This document shows, piece after piece, positions 9,241 to 16,621 of a DNA stretch of 35,707 nt. Source of the DNA: Lysobacterales bacterium (GTDB taxonomy: Bacteria > Pseudomonadota > Gammaproteobacteria > Xanthomonadales > SZUA-5); the NCBI GenBank assembly GCA_022841325.1, contig JALHRS010000057.1, forward strand, positions 1 through 35,707. Direction: 5' to 3'. Position numbers and translations under genes: made by a program. Numbering within the stretch: the first letter of the stretch is position 1; every line of letters begins with the position of its first letter. A model generated the notes under the pieces. The model was given only the letters and a program-made list of their open reading frames with translations, ran no database searches and had not been told where the DNA came from.

Positions 9241-9789
9241 TCAATCCCCGTACTGATTGCTGGTGCGCGATTCCTTGGCGCGATTCGGATCCTGGATGCG
9301 TTGCAGCCGCTCCATGATGATCCGCACCACTTCACGCCGCAGCTCGCTCCGAATCAGGTCTTCTTCCTGACCGGCGCCGATGGCCTGTTGCTCATCGAAG
9401 CTGTAGGTACGCGACAAGGCCAGCGGCGTAGTCGGCACCAGCGGCTTGCCGTCGGCGTCATCGACGGCGTAGGTCACACGATAGTTCAGCTCGTATTCGC
9501 CCACCTTGGCGCGCGAATCCAGACTGACCACATTGCGCTCCATGGTCTCGCTGTCGATGCGCAGCGTGCTGACGCCCGCACTGCCCACCGGACGCAGGCT
9601 GGCGCCGGCGCCCTCCAATTCCCGTTCCAGGTCCATGACCAGCACGCTGTCCCGGTTCACTGCCTGGATCGCCACCGAGCCCAATGCTTCGGGCAGCGGT
9701 GCGCTTTGCCTCAGCGTATAGCCGCAGGCGCCGGCAGCCAGCAGGGCCGCGCCCAGCAAGGCGGTGCGCAGGGTATGGGTTGCAGCCAT
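9241..9789 (-). CDS. lptE: LPS-assembly lipoprotein LptE
   Basis: A 182-residue outer-membrane lipoprotein. LptE plugs the LptD barrel and helps insert lipopolysaccharide into the outer membrane. The signal peptide ends in a lipobox (LAAGAC, Cys22), followed by GYTLRQ, the typical LptE start of the mature chain. Features such as LRIDSETMERNVVSLDSRAKVGEYEL and the C-terminal LRREVVRIIMERLQRI fit the family in length and order. It lies 17 bases downstream of the leuS 3' end, the usual leuS-lptE order, but holA, which normally follows, is absent. Because leuS is only a fragment here, this copy may be part of a translocated or duplicated segment. Confidence 0.88.
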   Translation of the reverse strand: MAATHTLRTALLGAALLAAGACGYTLRQSAPLPEALGSVAIQAVNRDSVLVMDLERELEGAGASLRPVGSAGVSTLRIDSETMERNVVSLDSRAKVGEYELNYRVTYAVDDADGKPLVPTTPLALSRTYSFDEQQAIGAGQEEDLIRSELRREVVRIIMERLQRIQDPNRAKESRTSNQYGD

Positions 9790-9806
9790 GGCTCGATACT
9801 CCTGAC

Positions 9807-10290
9807 TCAGTCGGTAACCACAATATTGACCAGTTTGTCTGGCACCACAATGAACTTGCGCACGCTCTTGCCTTCGGTGAAAGGTGCCACATCCGGATGG
9901 CTCTGGGCCAATGGCCGCAGGATGTCCCCGGTGCTGCCGGGCGCCACTTCCGGCTTTCCCCGCAGTTTGCCGTTGACCTGCACCACCACCGTGATCTGAT
10001 CCTTGACCAAGGCCTGCGGATCCGCCTTCGGAAAAGGCTGATCTTGCAGCAGGGTTTCAGTATGACCGAGCAACTGCCACAAAGCGTGGCAGGTGTGTGG
10101 CGTAATCGGATTCAGCAACAGCGCAATCGCCTCCCAGTTCTCCTGCAGTACCGCCCGCGAAGCCGGGCCACTCGCCTCGAACTTGCTGATGGCCTTGCTC
10201 AAGTTCCATGACCTTGGCGATCGCGGTGGTGAAGGTATAGCACGCGCCGATATCGCGATTCACACCCTCGATGGTCTGGTGCCGCTTCGT
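9807..10290 (-). pseudogene. leuS: leuS 3' fragment (leucyl-tRNA synthetase), truncated and frameshifted
   Basis: The last roughly 130 codons encode the end of the anticodon-binding domain and the C-terminal domain of leucyl-tRNA synthetase (NWEAIALLLNPITPHTCHALW, then VVVQVNGKLRGK and FIVVPDKLVNIVV). Upstream in another frame lies more leuS sequence (HQTIEGVNRDIGACYTFTTA then IAKVMEL), so a frameshift falls near 10199-10205. Homology stops around 10280-10290, where an unrelated gene end begins on the other strand. About four fifths of the enzyme, including both catalytic signature regions, is missing. As leuS is essential, an intact copy must exist elsewhere, or this junction is an assembly error. 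Confidence 0.85.
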
Positions 10291-10294
10291 GCAC

Positions 10295-10501
10295 AAGGCC
10301 GGCATGCCCGCCAATGAGGCCATCGCGTCCGCCACCCGCAATGCCGCCGAAGTGCTGGGCCTGGGCGACGTTCTGGGCTCACTCAGCCCCGGCCACTACG
10401 GCGACATCGTGATTGTCGACGGCGATCCGCTGGCCGACATCACGCCGCTGGAGCGGCCGGTGCTGACTTACAAGGATGCAGTGGCGCATGTGCCGCTTTA
10501 G
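10295..10501 (+). pseudogene. amidohydrolase 3' fragment
   Basis: The reading frame matches the last part of metal-dependent amidohydrolases (imidazolonepropionase/prolidase-like group): AGMPANEAIASATRNAAEVL, then GLGDVLGSLSPGHYGDIVIV and DGDPLADI, and ends with a normal stop at 10501. The catalytic barrel with the metal ligands is missing. The fragment begins within about 15 bases of the point where leuS homology ends on the opposite strand, so both genes were cut at one breakpoint. The ATG at 10271 lies in the junction and is unlikely to be a real start. Confidence 0.8.
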
Positions 10502-10660
10502 AAGCAGGGGCACGGGGAAGGGGGTACGGGTCGAGGGGCCAAAGCGCGCCGCATGATCGGACTGCAAGCGATTCGGTGTCAGGAATCCGGCACTCGCCTT
10601 CCGGCGTCATTTCGAGCCACCCGTTTCGGCCCGAAACTGCCTACGGGCAATGAACCCCCG

Positions 10661-10760
10661 GCGTCATTGCGACCCCGGACTTGATCCGGGGGAAGCAATC
10701 CAGACGCGCGACTGCGGAAGCACTGGATTGCTTCGTCGCTGCGCTCCTCGCAATGACGCG
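10661..10760. repeat. CGTCATTGCGA hairpin element, complete copy
   Basis: GCGTCATTGCGA at the left pairs with CTCGCAATGACGC at the right, and GGAAGCAATCCAG with CTGGATTGCTTC inside, giving a long interrupted hairpin. The left half is repeated almost exactly at 26951-27000. The surrounding 10502-10841 interval carries a short GGGGCAC-like tract at its start and no gene that I can support. Confidence 0.85.
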
Positions 10761-10841
10761 GGCTGCCATGAGTCCATACAAGTGCGGTCCCACCAGCCTT
10801 TCCCGTGCTGATCGGGCTTGAGATAAGTGGCCGGGGGTCTG

Positions 10842-10862
10842 TGACATAACCGGGATTTGGTG
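10842..10862 (+). other. candidate left end of the element
   Basis: TGACATAACCGGGATTTGG reads inward here. Its first eight bases equal the outermost eight of the right end read inward, and CGGGATTT resembles TCGGATTT there. The alignment needs a four-base gap, so the assignment is tentative. Confidence 0.4.
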
Positions 10863-11004
10863 GTCTGGTCCGAGACGTAGTGGGACGGCTGAAAAGTGAA
10901 AAGGGTTCGCAAGGGGTGAACAAACTTTGGCCGCGACTTCTGGCTCAGTTGCTGTGTGTCTTCGACAGAGCGCTACTGGTCATCACCGACCAAGGAGACG
11001 CACG

Positions 11005-11361
11005 ATGAGGACGAAGCCAGAAAGCAAGAACCCGGGATGGGGATTCTACGGAACGATGGGCGAACTTGCTGAGGCGGGTTGGGTGATTGCCATCGACAGG
11101 ATCTCGGATCGAACGGGCGAAGATTTTGATGCGGTTGGATCATTCCTGGACAGCAAGTCGGGCCGGCATTTCGCCGACGAAGTGCGTGGCCGAGTCTCAC
11201 GCGGCGTTGGCCTGGCGCTGGCGATTGAACAGATTGCGGACCGTTGGATGGCGTTCCCGATGTCACGGGCGACCCGGGTGAGGGAGGGATTCCCAGCTGG
11301 GGTGCCCTACCTCACCTGTTTCGTAGTCCAGGCGGCAATGGACGCGGAGGACTGTTCATGA
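11005..11361 (+). CDS. conserved accessory protein of unknown function
   Basis: A 118-residue soluble protein beginning MRTKPESKNPGWGFYGTMG, with GRHFADEV in the middle and GVPYLTCFVVQ near the end. I recall relatives on plasmids and integrative elements of proteobacteria, often beside DUF6900-type genes, but know no function. The ATG has a very good site (AAGGAG, six bases upstream). The next gene starts inside its stop codon (ATGA). It runs opposite to the early phage operon and could be cargo. Confidence 0.7.
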   Translation: MRTKPESKNPGWGFYGTMGELAEAGWVIAIDRISDRTGEDFDAVGSFLDSKSGRHFADEVRGRVSRGVGLALAIEQIADRWMAFPMSRATRVREGFPAGVPYLTCFVVQAAMDAEDCS

Positions 11362-11531
11362 GCATTGATCAGCATGTGGCCAACATCGCCAAGCAGCACC
11401 TTGGCATCGAGACGCTGGAAGAGCGCAAGAGCGACAGCCTCGACTTCCACGAGGTTTCGGTGTGGAGCGTCGATGCCGCGTTACGCGCTGCGTTTGCGGC
11501 CGGAGCCGCAAGCGCTCGCCTCAGCAATTGA
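11358..11531 (+). CDS. small DUF6900-like protein
   Basis: A 57-residue protein with the pattern IAKQHLGIETLEERKSDSLD followed by FHEVSVWSVDAALRAAF, which resembles the DUF6900 family found on mobile elements; the function is unknown. It overlaps the preceding gene by four bases (ATGA), so the two are translationally coupled. Its last 11 bases overlap, tail to tail, the end of the Dam methylase gene on the other strand. Confidence 0.65.
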   Translation: MSIDQHVANIAKQHLGIETLEERKSDSLDFHEVSVWSVDAALRAAFAAGAASARLSN

Positions 11532-12291
11532 CGCGATAGATCAACTCGCCACGCGCCTTCTCGCGCCCTGCTCTGCCGATGGTGTACTTGAGGGAGGTCT
11601 CGACCACCGGGAAGCGCGCGAAGATCCGGCGCATGTCGGGGTGGTCGTTGATGCTCAGCAGGGCCTTTCCTTCGAGCTTGGCCAGCAGCTCGGCCATCTT
11701 CTCGTACTGATCCAGACCGAACGGGACGCCGTAGCCAGTGGTCTGCCAATAAGGCGGATCAAGGTAGGTCAACGTGTGCGGGCGGTCGTAGCGCTGCAGG
11801 CAATCGTCCCAGGGCAACGACTCCAGGTAGACGTCTGAGAGCCGCAGGTGAACGAGGGACAACTCCTCTTCAATGCGCAGCAAGCTGAACGAATGCGACG
11901 ACGTCGTCGCATAGCCGAAGGTTCGGCTTTCGACCTTTGCGCCGAAGCACAGTCTCTGCAGGTAGAAAAATCGGGCTGCGCGCTGGATGTCCGTCAGGGT
12001 TCGCGGGTCTTGCATCTGCGCCCATTCGAACATCTTTCGTGAGGCCAGCGACCATTTGAACTGGCGGACGAACTCTTCCAGGTGGTGGGCTACACAGCGG
12101 TACAGCGTGATCAGATCGTTGTTGATGTCGTTGAGTACCTCGACTTTGCATGGCTCTGGCCGCGCAAAGAACAGGCCGGCACCGCCGGCAAAGGCCTCGA
12201 CGTAGCAATCGTGGGCAGGAAACAAGGGCAAGATGATCTTGGCCAGTCGGCGTTTTCCACCGGGCCAGGGGATAAGCGGCTTTGGCTGCAT
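11521..12291 (-). CDS. dam: D12-class DNA adenine methylase (Dam)
   Basis: A 256-residue N6-adenine methyltransferase of the D12 class. The motifs run in class order: WPGGKRRL (9-16), the SAM-binding AFAGGAGLF (33-41), and catalytic DPPYWQ (178-183). Dam-type enzymes usually methylate GATC; the specificity here is not readable. The ATG at 12291 is chosen because the motif begins nine residues in; the frame goes 13 codons further upstream with little similarity. It is the last leftward gene of the element, separated by 130 bases from the early operon, and may protect the element from host nucleases or control its expression. A 20-bp palindrome lies within its coding sequence. Confidence 0.88.
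   Translation of the reverse strand: MQPKPLIPWPGGKRRLAKIILPLFPAHDCYVEAFAGGAGLFFARPEPCKVEVLNDINNDLITLYRCVAHHLEEFVRQFKWSLASRKMFEWAQMQDPRTLTDIQRAARFFYLQRLCFGAKVESRTFGYATTSSHSFSLLRIEEELSLVHLRLSDVYLESLPWDDCLQRYDRPHTLTYLDPPYWQTTGYGVPFGLDQYEKMAELLAKLEGKALLSINDHPDMRRIFARFPVVETSLKYTIGRAGREKARGELIYRVNC
11893..11912. repeat. 20-bp perfect palindrome, copy inside dam
   Basis: ATGCGACGACGTCGTCGCAT is self-complementary and encodes residues of the dam product. The same 20-mer, extended to 26 bases, recurs at 23193-23218. The shared identity including one flanking A is 21 bases. Confidence 0.9.
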
Positions 12292-12421
12292 TTTGGGTGA
12301 TCCTGGGATAGCCTCAGCTCGCCCGTGCACGGGTGGGGAGCCCTGGCCTGGTTCACCGGTTCCTTCGGTGGATTGGGGCTCGCGTCACGGCTGCAACCGC
12401 GGCGCGAGCGCTCCTCTTCTC

Positions 12422-12694
12422 TCAATCAGCATTGCGCCGTTGTTGAGTGGCTGGCTTGTGACGCAGGTCAGAGGGCTCGACAGTCACGATCAGCCCCTCC
12501 TTCACGTTCAGCCAGAGATCACCCTTTATGCCGATGCGGCAGTTCGGAAACTGTTGGATACGCGCCGCGATCTCGGGTGAGACCAGTTCTTCAAGAAGTG
12601 CCTTGATATCGAGGCCGTAGTGCCGCTCCAGATAGCGGACGATCGCGTGCTCGGTGACATGGACGCCTCGCACTCGTCGCCGCTGCGGGGTCAT
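12422..12694 (-). CDS. small phage protein of unknown function
   Basis: A 90-residue protein with an N-terminal basic stretch, then VTEHAIVRYLERHYGLDI and later IGIKGDLWLNVKEGLIVTVE. The H-A-x-x-R-x-x-E-R pattern followed by a beta-strand pair ending in an ITV-type strand is reminiscent of DUF4258/RelE-like folds, but this is only a shape resemblance. It starts within the stop of the Mor-like gene (ATGA overlap), so it is the promoter-distal gene of the early operon. The 130 bases between it and dam carry no gene; they include the palindrome CCCGTGCACGGG. Confidence 0.6.
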   Translation of the reverse strand: MTPQRRRVRGVHVTEHAIVRYLERHYGLDIKALLEELVSPEIAARIQQFPNCRIGIKGDLWLNVKEGLIVTVEPSDLRHKPATQQRRNAD

Positions 12695-13041
12695 TCGAAC
12701 AGGCCCTGCTGTTCCGGTGCGCCGATCTTCTCGACACGCTTGATGACGCGGTAGACCCACGAATCGGATAGCTTGTATCTGCGCACCAGCTCGACGATGG
12801 GCACGCCAGCGCGATAGTCGGCATAAAGGCGGCGATCGCGGTCTGGTATCAGGTTTTCGATAGTGCGTCGGACGTAGATGGTGGACCCGGCGAACTCGCG
12901 CCAGGTGTCGATCAGCACTGCTTCGGCAATGTCCTTTGCTTCTTCTTCGTCAATGCAGACGCGGCGATCCATCAGCGATTGCGTCAGCAACGCGACCGCT
13001 TCATGGAGCACACCGTGGGCGTCGACGATGCGGTCACTCAT
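12691..13041 (-). CDS. mor: Mor-like transcription activator
   Basis: A 116-residue DNA-binding protein. In Mu, Mor is the middle activator that switches on C and hence the late genes. Visible are an N-terminal helical dimerisation part (EEAKDIAEAVLIDTWREFAG), a strand segment with IPDRDRRLYADYRAG, and a C-terminal helix-turn-helix (VPIVELVRRYKLSDSWVYRV). The start at 13041 is chosen by the ATGA overlap with gemA; the open frame continues 24 codons upstream inside gemA. No separate C gene is seen, so this protein would be the candidate activator of the rightward lysis genes. Confidence 0.75.
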   Translation of the reverse strand: MSDRIVDAHGVLHEAVALLTQSLMDRRVCIDEEEAKDIAEAVLIDTWREFAGSTIYVRRTIENLIPDRDRRLYADYRAGVPIVELVRRYKLSDSWVYRVIKRVEKIGAPEQQGLFE

Positions 13042-13538
13042 GCTCTGGCTCGCCTGGGTTTGGCTGGCGAGCGAGCGACAGCGTCGACGGGAATCTTCAG
13101 CCGCAGGCACCATTGGATCAGGTACTCAGCGACTCGATGGCGCATGGCCGGTATCAGCATTTCTGGCGAGCCCTCGCCGACCTCTTCGGGGTTGGACTGA
13201 CCCCAATGACGGATCCAGCTACGCAGCGCAGCAGGCGATCGGTCTTGAATGGCGCCGTGGCGCGCCAGCAGGCCCCACAGGGCGTAGATGAGGCGAACCT
13301 GCGGCGGTGCCTTGGCAGCCCTTGCCGGCGCGCGCCGTGTGGGCTTTGGCTTCCAACCGCGGCTGATCATGTGCTGCAGCACCTGGCCGCGCTGATGTGC
13401 GTCCAGCTCGCTGCTGCTGCGCTTGCGCGTCAGGGTGAACAGCATTTCGCGATAGGTATCGTCGTCCAGGCCGAGATCCTTCTTGGCGATGTGGATCTGG
13501 GCGAGGTCGCGGGTGCGCAGAGTGCTATCGGCCATCAT
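13038..13538 (-). CDS. gemA: GemA-like regulatory protein (Mu gp16 family)
   Basis: A 166-residue protein of the phage Mu GemA/gp16 family, reported in Mu to modulate host gene expression and DNA topology. Signature segments are IHIAKKDLGLDDDTYREML near the N-terminus and the C-terminal IYALWGLLARHGAI, then ALRSWIRH. A proline/alanine-rich basic linker (about 95-115) joins them. The start (ATG-ATG at 13538/13535) overlaps the end of the methyltransferase gene by 14 bases, and its stop overlaps the Mor-like start. Confidence 0.8.
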   Translation of the reverse strand: MMADSTLRTRDLAQIHIAKKDLGLDDDTYREMLFTLTRKRSSSELDAHQRGQVLQHMISRGWKPKPTRRAPARAAKAPPQVRLIYALWGLLARHGAIQDRSPAALRSWIRHWGQSNPEEVGEGSPEMLIPAMRHRVAEYLIQWCLRLKIPVDAVARSPAKPRRARA

Positions 13539-14037
13539 TCATCCCCTGTATCAGCACGCCACGATTGCTGATCTTTCGCAGCGCGGAAGCACATTCACTA
13601 CCCCAGGCAAAGATCGCGGTACCCGCTCCACACCTCGAACGCTTGTGCTTGTTTTCCGCACCGGGAATGAACTGGATCCGCCCGGCAATGAATAGGACAG
13701 CGTCGGCAGACTGCATGCACTGCTGAAACCAGAGCGAGTCGGTCCTCGAAAACACCAAGGCGATGCCGTTTGCATGGGCACACATGCGCCGCATCCAGAA
13801 CCCTGTTGTCGGCCCGTACGGTGGGTTGAGCCAAACGCGCCCAGACCAGGGGACGCTGAGGCCGTCGTCTTTGTAGGTCAGCTTCAATGCTGCAGGCACC
13901 GGCGTCTCGACGCCGAGCGGACTCGCAGGGTCCAGGTCGAACGCGATATCCAGTTCCTCGAAAAGCCATGCCGGCGTGTACCACTCGACTGACTTGTGCC
14001 GAAGCCGTGCGACGTTTTCTCCGAAAAGTCCGCTCAT
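13525..14037 (-). CDS. phage DNA N6-adenine methyltransferase (Dam-like)
   Basis: A 170-residue methyltransferase of the phage DNA N-6-adenine-methyltransferase family. Seen are the opening WYTP (19-22), FDLDPAS (33-39) for cofactor binding, and catalytic NPPYG (71-75). The length is typical. It probably methylates element or host DNA to evade restriction or adjust expression. It is unrelated in architecture to the D12-class Dam at 11521-12291, so the element carries two adenine methylases. The start overlaps the preceding small gene by ATGA. Confidence 0.82.
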   Translation of the reverse strand: MSGLFGENVARLRHKSVEWYTPAWLFEELDIAFDLDPASPLGVETPVPAALKLTYKDDGLSVPWSGRVWLNPPYGPTTGFWMRRMCAHANGIALVFSRTDSLWFQQCMQSADAVLFIAGRIQFIPGAENKHKRSRCGAGTAIFAWGSECASALRKISNRGVLIQGMNDGR

Positions 14038-14255
14038 GGCAGCGGATCGCTCATGCGGAGGCGTCGGCCATCGACCACGACCGCAGACACAACTTCTCCA
14101 TACATCCAGAGCGGCGCGTCCAGGGTCTCTTCTGCGAAGCCAGCATGTCTGGCGCGAAACTCGGCCACCGTGCCGGGCATGTCGGCGCCTTCAAGCGTGG
14201 CGTCAGGCGACACGCTCGGATGATCCAGAAGAGCCAGAACTTCGCGCAGGCGCAT
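14034..14255 (-). CDS. small phage protein of unknown function
   Basis: A 73-residue protein (begins MRLREVLALLDHP, ends RLRMSDPLP) located two bases after the gam stop and overlapping the methyltransferase start by four bases. No domain is recognised. It is kept because it fits the coupled gene chain exactly and has no room for another frame. Confidence 0.6.
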   Translation of the reverse strand: MRLREVLALLDHPSVSPDATLEGADMPGTVAEFRARHAGFAEETLDAPLWMYGEVVSAVVVDGRRLRMSDPLP

Positions 14256-14257
14256 GA

Positions 14258-14782
14258 CTAGACCACCTCCTCCAGCTGCGTCTCGAACGGCTCCACCACG
14301 AAGTCTTCCTTCTGACTGACGGTCACGCCCGGCACCGTCTTGGCCAGCTCGGTGTCGCGCAGCATGGCGTCCTTGTCGACTTCCTCCTTGGTGCGGATGA
14401 GTCGATCGAGACCCATGCTCTTGAGGCAGCCGATGACGGCGTCGACACCGCGCACGGCGATCGAGGGCGGGCGCATGCGCCATTTGACCTCGCCGGTGGC
14501 GAATCGATGGAACTTGACGCGACCGTCGTTGGTGATGCGCGCGCGGTTGGCTTCGCACCACGTCTGCACGCCTTTGGTGAGCGCAGCGATTTTCTCGCCC
14601 CAGGGCTTTGCCCGGGCTTCGTAGGCTTGCTTTCGCGCGGCCAGGTCATCGTTCATTGCGGTTTCGATCAGCGTGCGCTCGCGCTGGGCTTCGCCGATGC
14701 GGGCGATGAACTCCGCGCATTCGTCCAGCGATTGCGGCACGGGATGTTCTACGGCGGCAGCTTTGAGCTTCTTCTTGCTCAT
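14258..14782 (-). CDS. gam: Gam, host-nuclease inhibitor
   Basis: A 174-residue Mu Gam-family protein. Gam binds double-strand DNA ends like a Ku homologue and protects phage DNA from exonucleases. The helical N-terminal half (LDECAEFIARIGEAQRERTL, then AMNDDLAARKQAYEA) and the later VQTWCEANRARIT, VKFHRFATGEVKWRMRPPSI and a C-terminal half with KEEVDKDAML are as in the family. The ATG overlaps the upstream gene stop (ATGA). Confidence 0.88.
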   Translation of the reverse strand: MSKKKLKAAAVEHPVPQSLDECAEFIARIGEAQRERTLIETAMNDDLAARKQAYEARAKPWGEKIAALTKGVQTWCEANRARITNDGRVKFHRFATGEVKWRMRPPSIAVRGVDAVIGCLKSMGLDRLIRTKEEVDKDAMLRDTELAKTVPGVTVSQKEDFVVEPFETQLEEVV

Positions 14783-15162
14783 GGTGTTTCCTCAGAGGGT
14801 TCCAGGGGGATGCGGAGTTGGCCGGCGAGATCCGGCAGTGAGACGCGCCTCATTGCGGCAACCTGGCGTAGCCCGGTCATGCCGCGGTCGAACAGGAATC
14901 TGCAGGTGATCAGCAGTTCTGCTTCGTTGGCTGCCATGTGGTAGCCGGATTCGGGTGTTGCGCACACGTGGTGACCGTGCGATCGCAGATCTGTGACCAG
15001 GTGGCGCAACTCGCGCTCGCTGATCAGGCTCTGTCCTGCCACCTGGTTGACCAGAAATGTCAGTTGGCGGGCGCTGAGACCGTTGGCCGCGCCTACGTGG
15101 CGAGTCAATACAGCGAGCAAAAGGTGGTGCTTGCGCGTCAGCGATGGCAGGGTCTTGATCAC
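14779..15162 (-). CDS. winged-helix-like phage protein
   Basis: A 127-residue protein. Residues about 48-80 (ISERELRHLVTDLRSHGHHV, then CATPESGYHMA) look like the recognition helix and wing of a winged-helix DNA-binding domain of the kind used in phage replication or regulation. The C-terminal part (CRFLFDRGMTGLRQVAAMRR) is helical. It could be the missing regulator of the element, but it lies in the middle of the early operon. ATGA overlaps join it to both neighbours. Confidence 0.6.
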   Translation of the reverse strand: MIKTLPSLTRKHHLLLAVLTRHVGAANGLSARQLTFLVNQVAGQSLISERELRHLVTDLRSHGHHVCATPESGYHMAANEAELLITCRFLFDRGMTGLRQVAAMRRVSLPDLAGQLRIPLEPSEETP

Positions 15163-15725
15163 AGGCCGAACTCCTTCTTCAGTGCAGCCACGCGTTCCTG
15201 GTGCTGTTCAGGGGTGATCAGCTTCAGGCGTAGATCGGATTGCAGCTCGGTGAACCGGTCCTGGTACTGGGCGCGGATGGCTGCCGCTTTGGATCGATCG
15301 CCGGTGCGCAGAGCCTGCTCGACAGCCAGCTCCTGCTTTGCAGCGCCGCGTGACGCAGCTGCCGCCACGATTTCCAGCAGATAGCCGTGGGTCTTGAGCG
15401 GCAGTTCTATCTTGCCGGCGTCGCGTTGCTCGACCATCGTGCGCAGCGCGTTTACCCAGAGGTCGCGCGGTGCGGCCAGCTCGGCGCCGCGACGCAATAC
15501 CACTTGGGCTTCGATCTGCGGCGCGATCTCCGCCAGTAAGCGTTCGGCGCGATCGAGCGAGAGTGCCTTCTTGGCCGGCTTGAACATGCCGATGTAGTGC
15601 GCCATCAAGCGCCCCAACTCGCCCGACAGCGCCATCGCTGACACCAGCGCCGATCGGGCGCCGGCCAGTTCCAGCGCTGCGGCTAGCTCGTAGCTACATT
15701 GGCAGTTGGGGCAGACGAGTCTCAT
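15159..15725 (-). CDS. phage protein with N-terminal CxxC motif
   Basis: A 188-residue protein beginning MRLVCPNCQCSYEL, one half of a zinc-knuckle-like motif, then a long helical body rich in Ala and charged residues and ending VAALKKEFGL. It is of a type seen in BcepMu-like early regions; the function is unknown. The start at 15725 (sharing its first base with the upstream stop, TGATG) is preferred over the frame start at 15746. Confidence 0.6.
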   Translation of the reverse strand: MRLVCPNCQCSYELAAALELAGARSALVSAMALSGELGRLMAHYIGMFKPAKKALSLDRAERLLAEIAPQIEAQVVLRRGAELAAPRDLWVNALRTMVEQRDAGKIELPLKTHGYLLEIVAAAASRGAAKQELAVEQALRTGDRSKAAAIRAQYQDRFTELQSDLRLKLITPEQHQERVAALKKEFGL

Positions 15726-15934
15726 CAGTCTGCCCCCGCACCCCAATAGCTCGTTGTAACGAACTGGAAGGGTGGCTGAGACATTCCGAAGAACTCTCGA
15801 TCTCCCAGCTTCGCACTGTTCGGATTCGAGAAGTCAGAGGGTGCCGGCTTGACGTAGACCACCCTTTGCTCGAAGCCCAGCTTCTGCAGCTCGACTTCGC
15901 ATGCGGGGGAATAGGCGAGAGCGATCTGAATCAT
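15725..15934 (-). CDS. small phage protein of unknown function
   Basis: A 69-residue protein (begins MIQIALAYSPACEVEL; contains REFFGMSQPPFQFV). No family recognised. It overlaps both neighbours at start and stop, which supports it as a real member of the operon. Confidence 0.5.
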   Translation of the reverse strand: MIQIALAYSPACEVELQKLGFEQRVVYVKPAPSDFSNPNSAKLGDREFFGMSQPPFQFVTTSYWGAGAD

Positions 15935-16620
15935 GACCGCGGCCCTTCGATTGCCAGTTGTCCGGAGCCCGAAACTCCCCGATTCAGTTGTGCCTTCCGC
16001 CCACGCTCAACGCCCGAATGCAGGTCGTTGTGCGTCACCGCCTTTGAGTTGCGGATCTCCGGCGTTACATCCACCAAGTTGGGGTGCGTCTTACGCGTGA
16101 AAGCGTCGATCTGCGCCTTCTCACTTGCGTTGATTGTCCAGGGCTGCAGCACCGACTTAACGCCATCGACCCAGCCGATACCGAAGTGATCGCCGCGGGC
16201 GTTTCGGTTCTTGCGGACGCGAACCCGACTGAGGTGCGCCCTGCGGTCTTTCTCCAACTGCCGCAAGAGCACTTGATAGGCGTAGATCGCAAGCTCACTT
16301 CGCCAGTTCGGGCCGATGAACACGATGCAGTGTCGACAATGGATGTGGTCGCGACTAATCACGATCCCGACACCAAAGGTCTCGTCAACGGTGACGCAGA
16401 GATATTGGACATAGACGGGCGGCGTCTTTCCGCGCGCTGGCCGAGTTTCCGCCTGGCCAACGTCGTCTGGCGTCTGTTCGCCGAGTTCCGCTTCGTCAAG
16501 CGTGTGCTGACGCATCAGAGCCTGTGCCTGCCGCATTGCCGCAGCGGCTTCGTGGACATTGCTGGACTTTCCAAGTCGCAGCAGCTTTTTGACCTTCTCA
16601 ATGGCCTGATTTCTGGTCAC
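15931..16620 (-). CDS. DUF2786-domain phage protein
   Basis: A 229-residue protein. The N-terminal 45 residues (IEKVKKLLRLGKSSNVHEAA, then AMRQAQALMRQHTLDEAEL) match DUF2786. A central domain (about 70-165, with HCIVFIGPNWRSELAIYAYQ and a Cys/His pair at HCRHC) is of the DUF7168 kind usually attached to it. Function unknown; common in transposable phages next to the transposition genes. It uses a GTG start with GGGAGG upstream and begins directly after the ATPase stop. Confidence 0.75.
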   Translation of the reverse strand: MTRNQAIEKVKKLLRLGKSSNVHEAAAAMRQAQALMRQHTLDEAELGEQTPDDVGQAETRPARGKTPPVYVQYLCVTVDETFGVGIVISRDHIHCRHCIVFIGPNWRSELAIYAYQVLLRQLEKDRRAHLSRVRVRKNRNARGDHFGIGWVDGVKSVLQPWTINASEKAQIDAFTRKTHPNLVDVTPEIRNSKAVTHNDLHSGVERGRKAQLNRGVSGSGQLAIEGPRS

Positions 16621-16621
16621 G

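Noticed and set aside
10664..10912. Short minus-strand frames as a transposase remnant
   Set aside because: The frames cross the CGTCATTGCGA hairpin and the candidate left end; no recognisable transposase motif.
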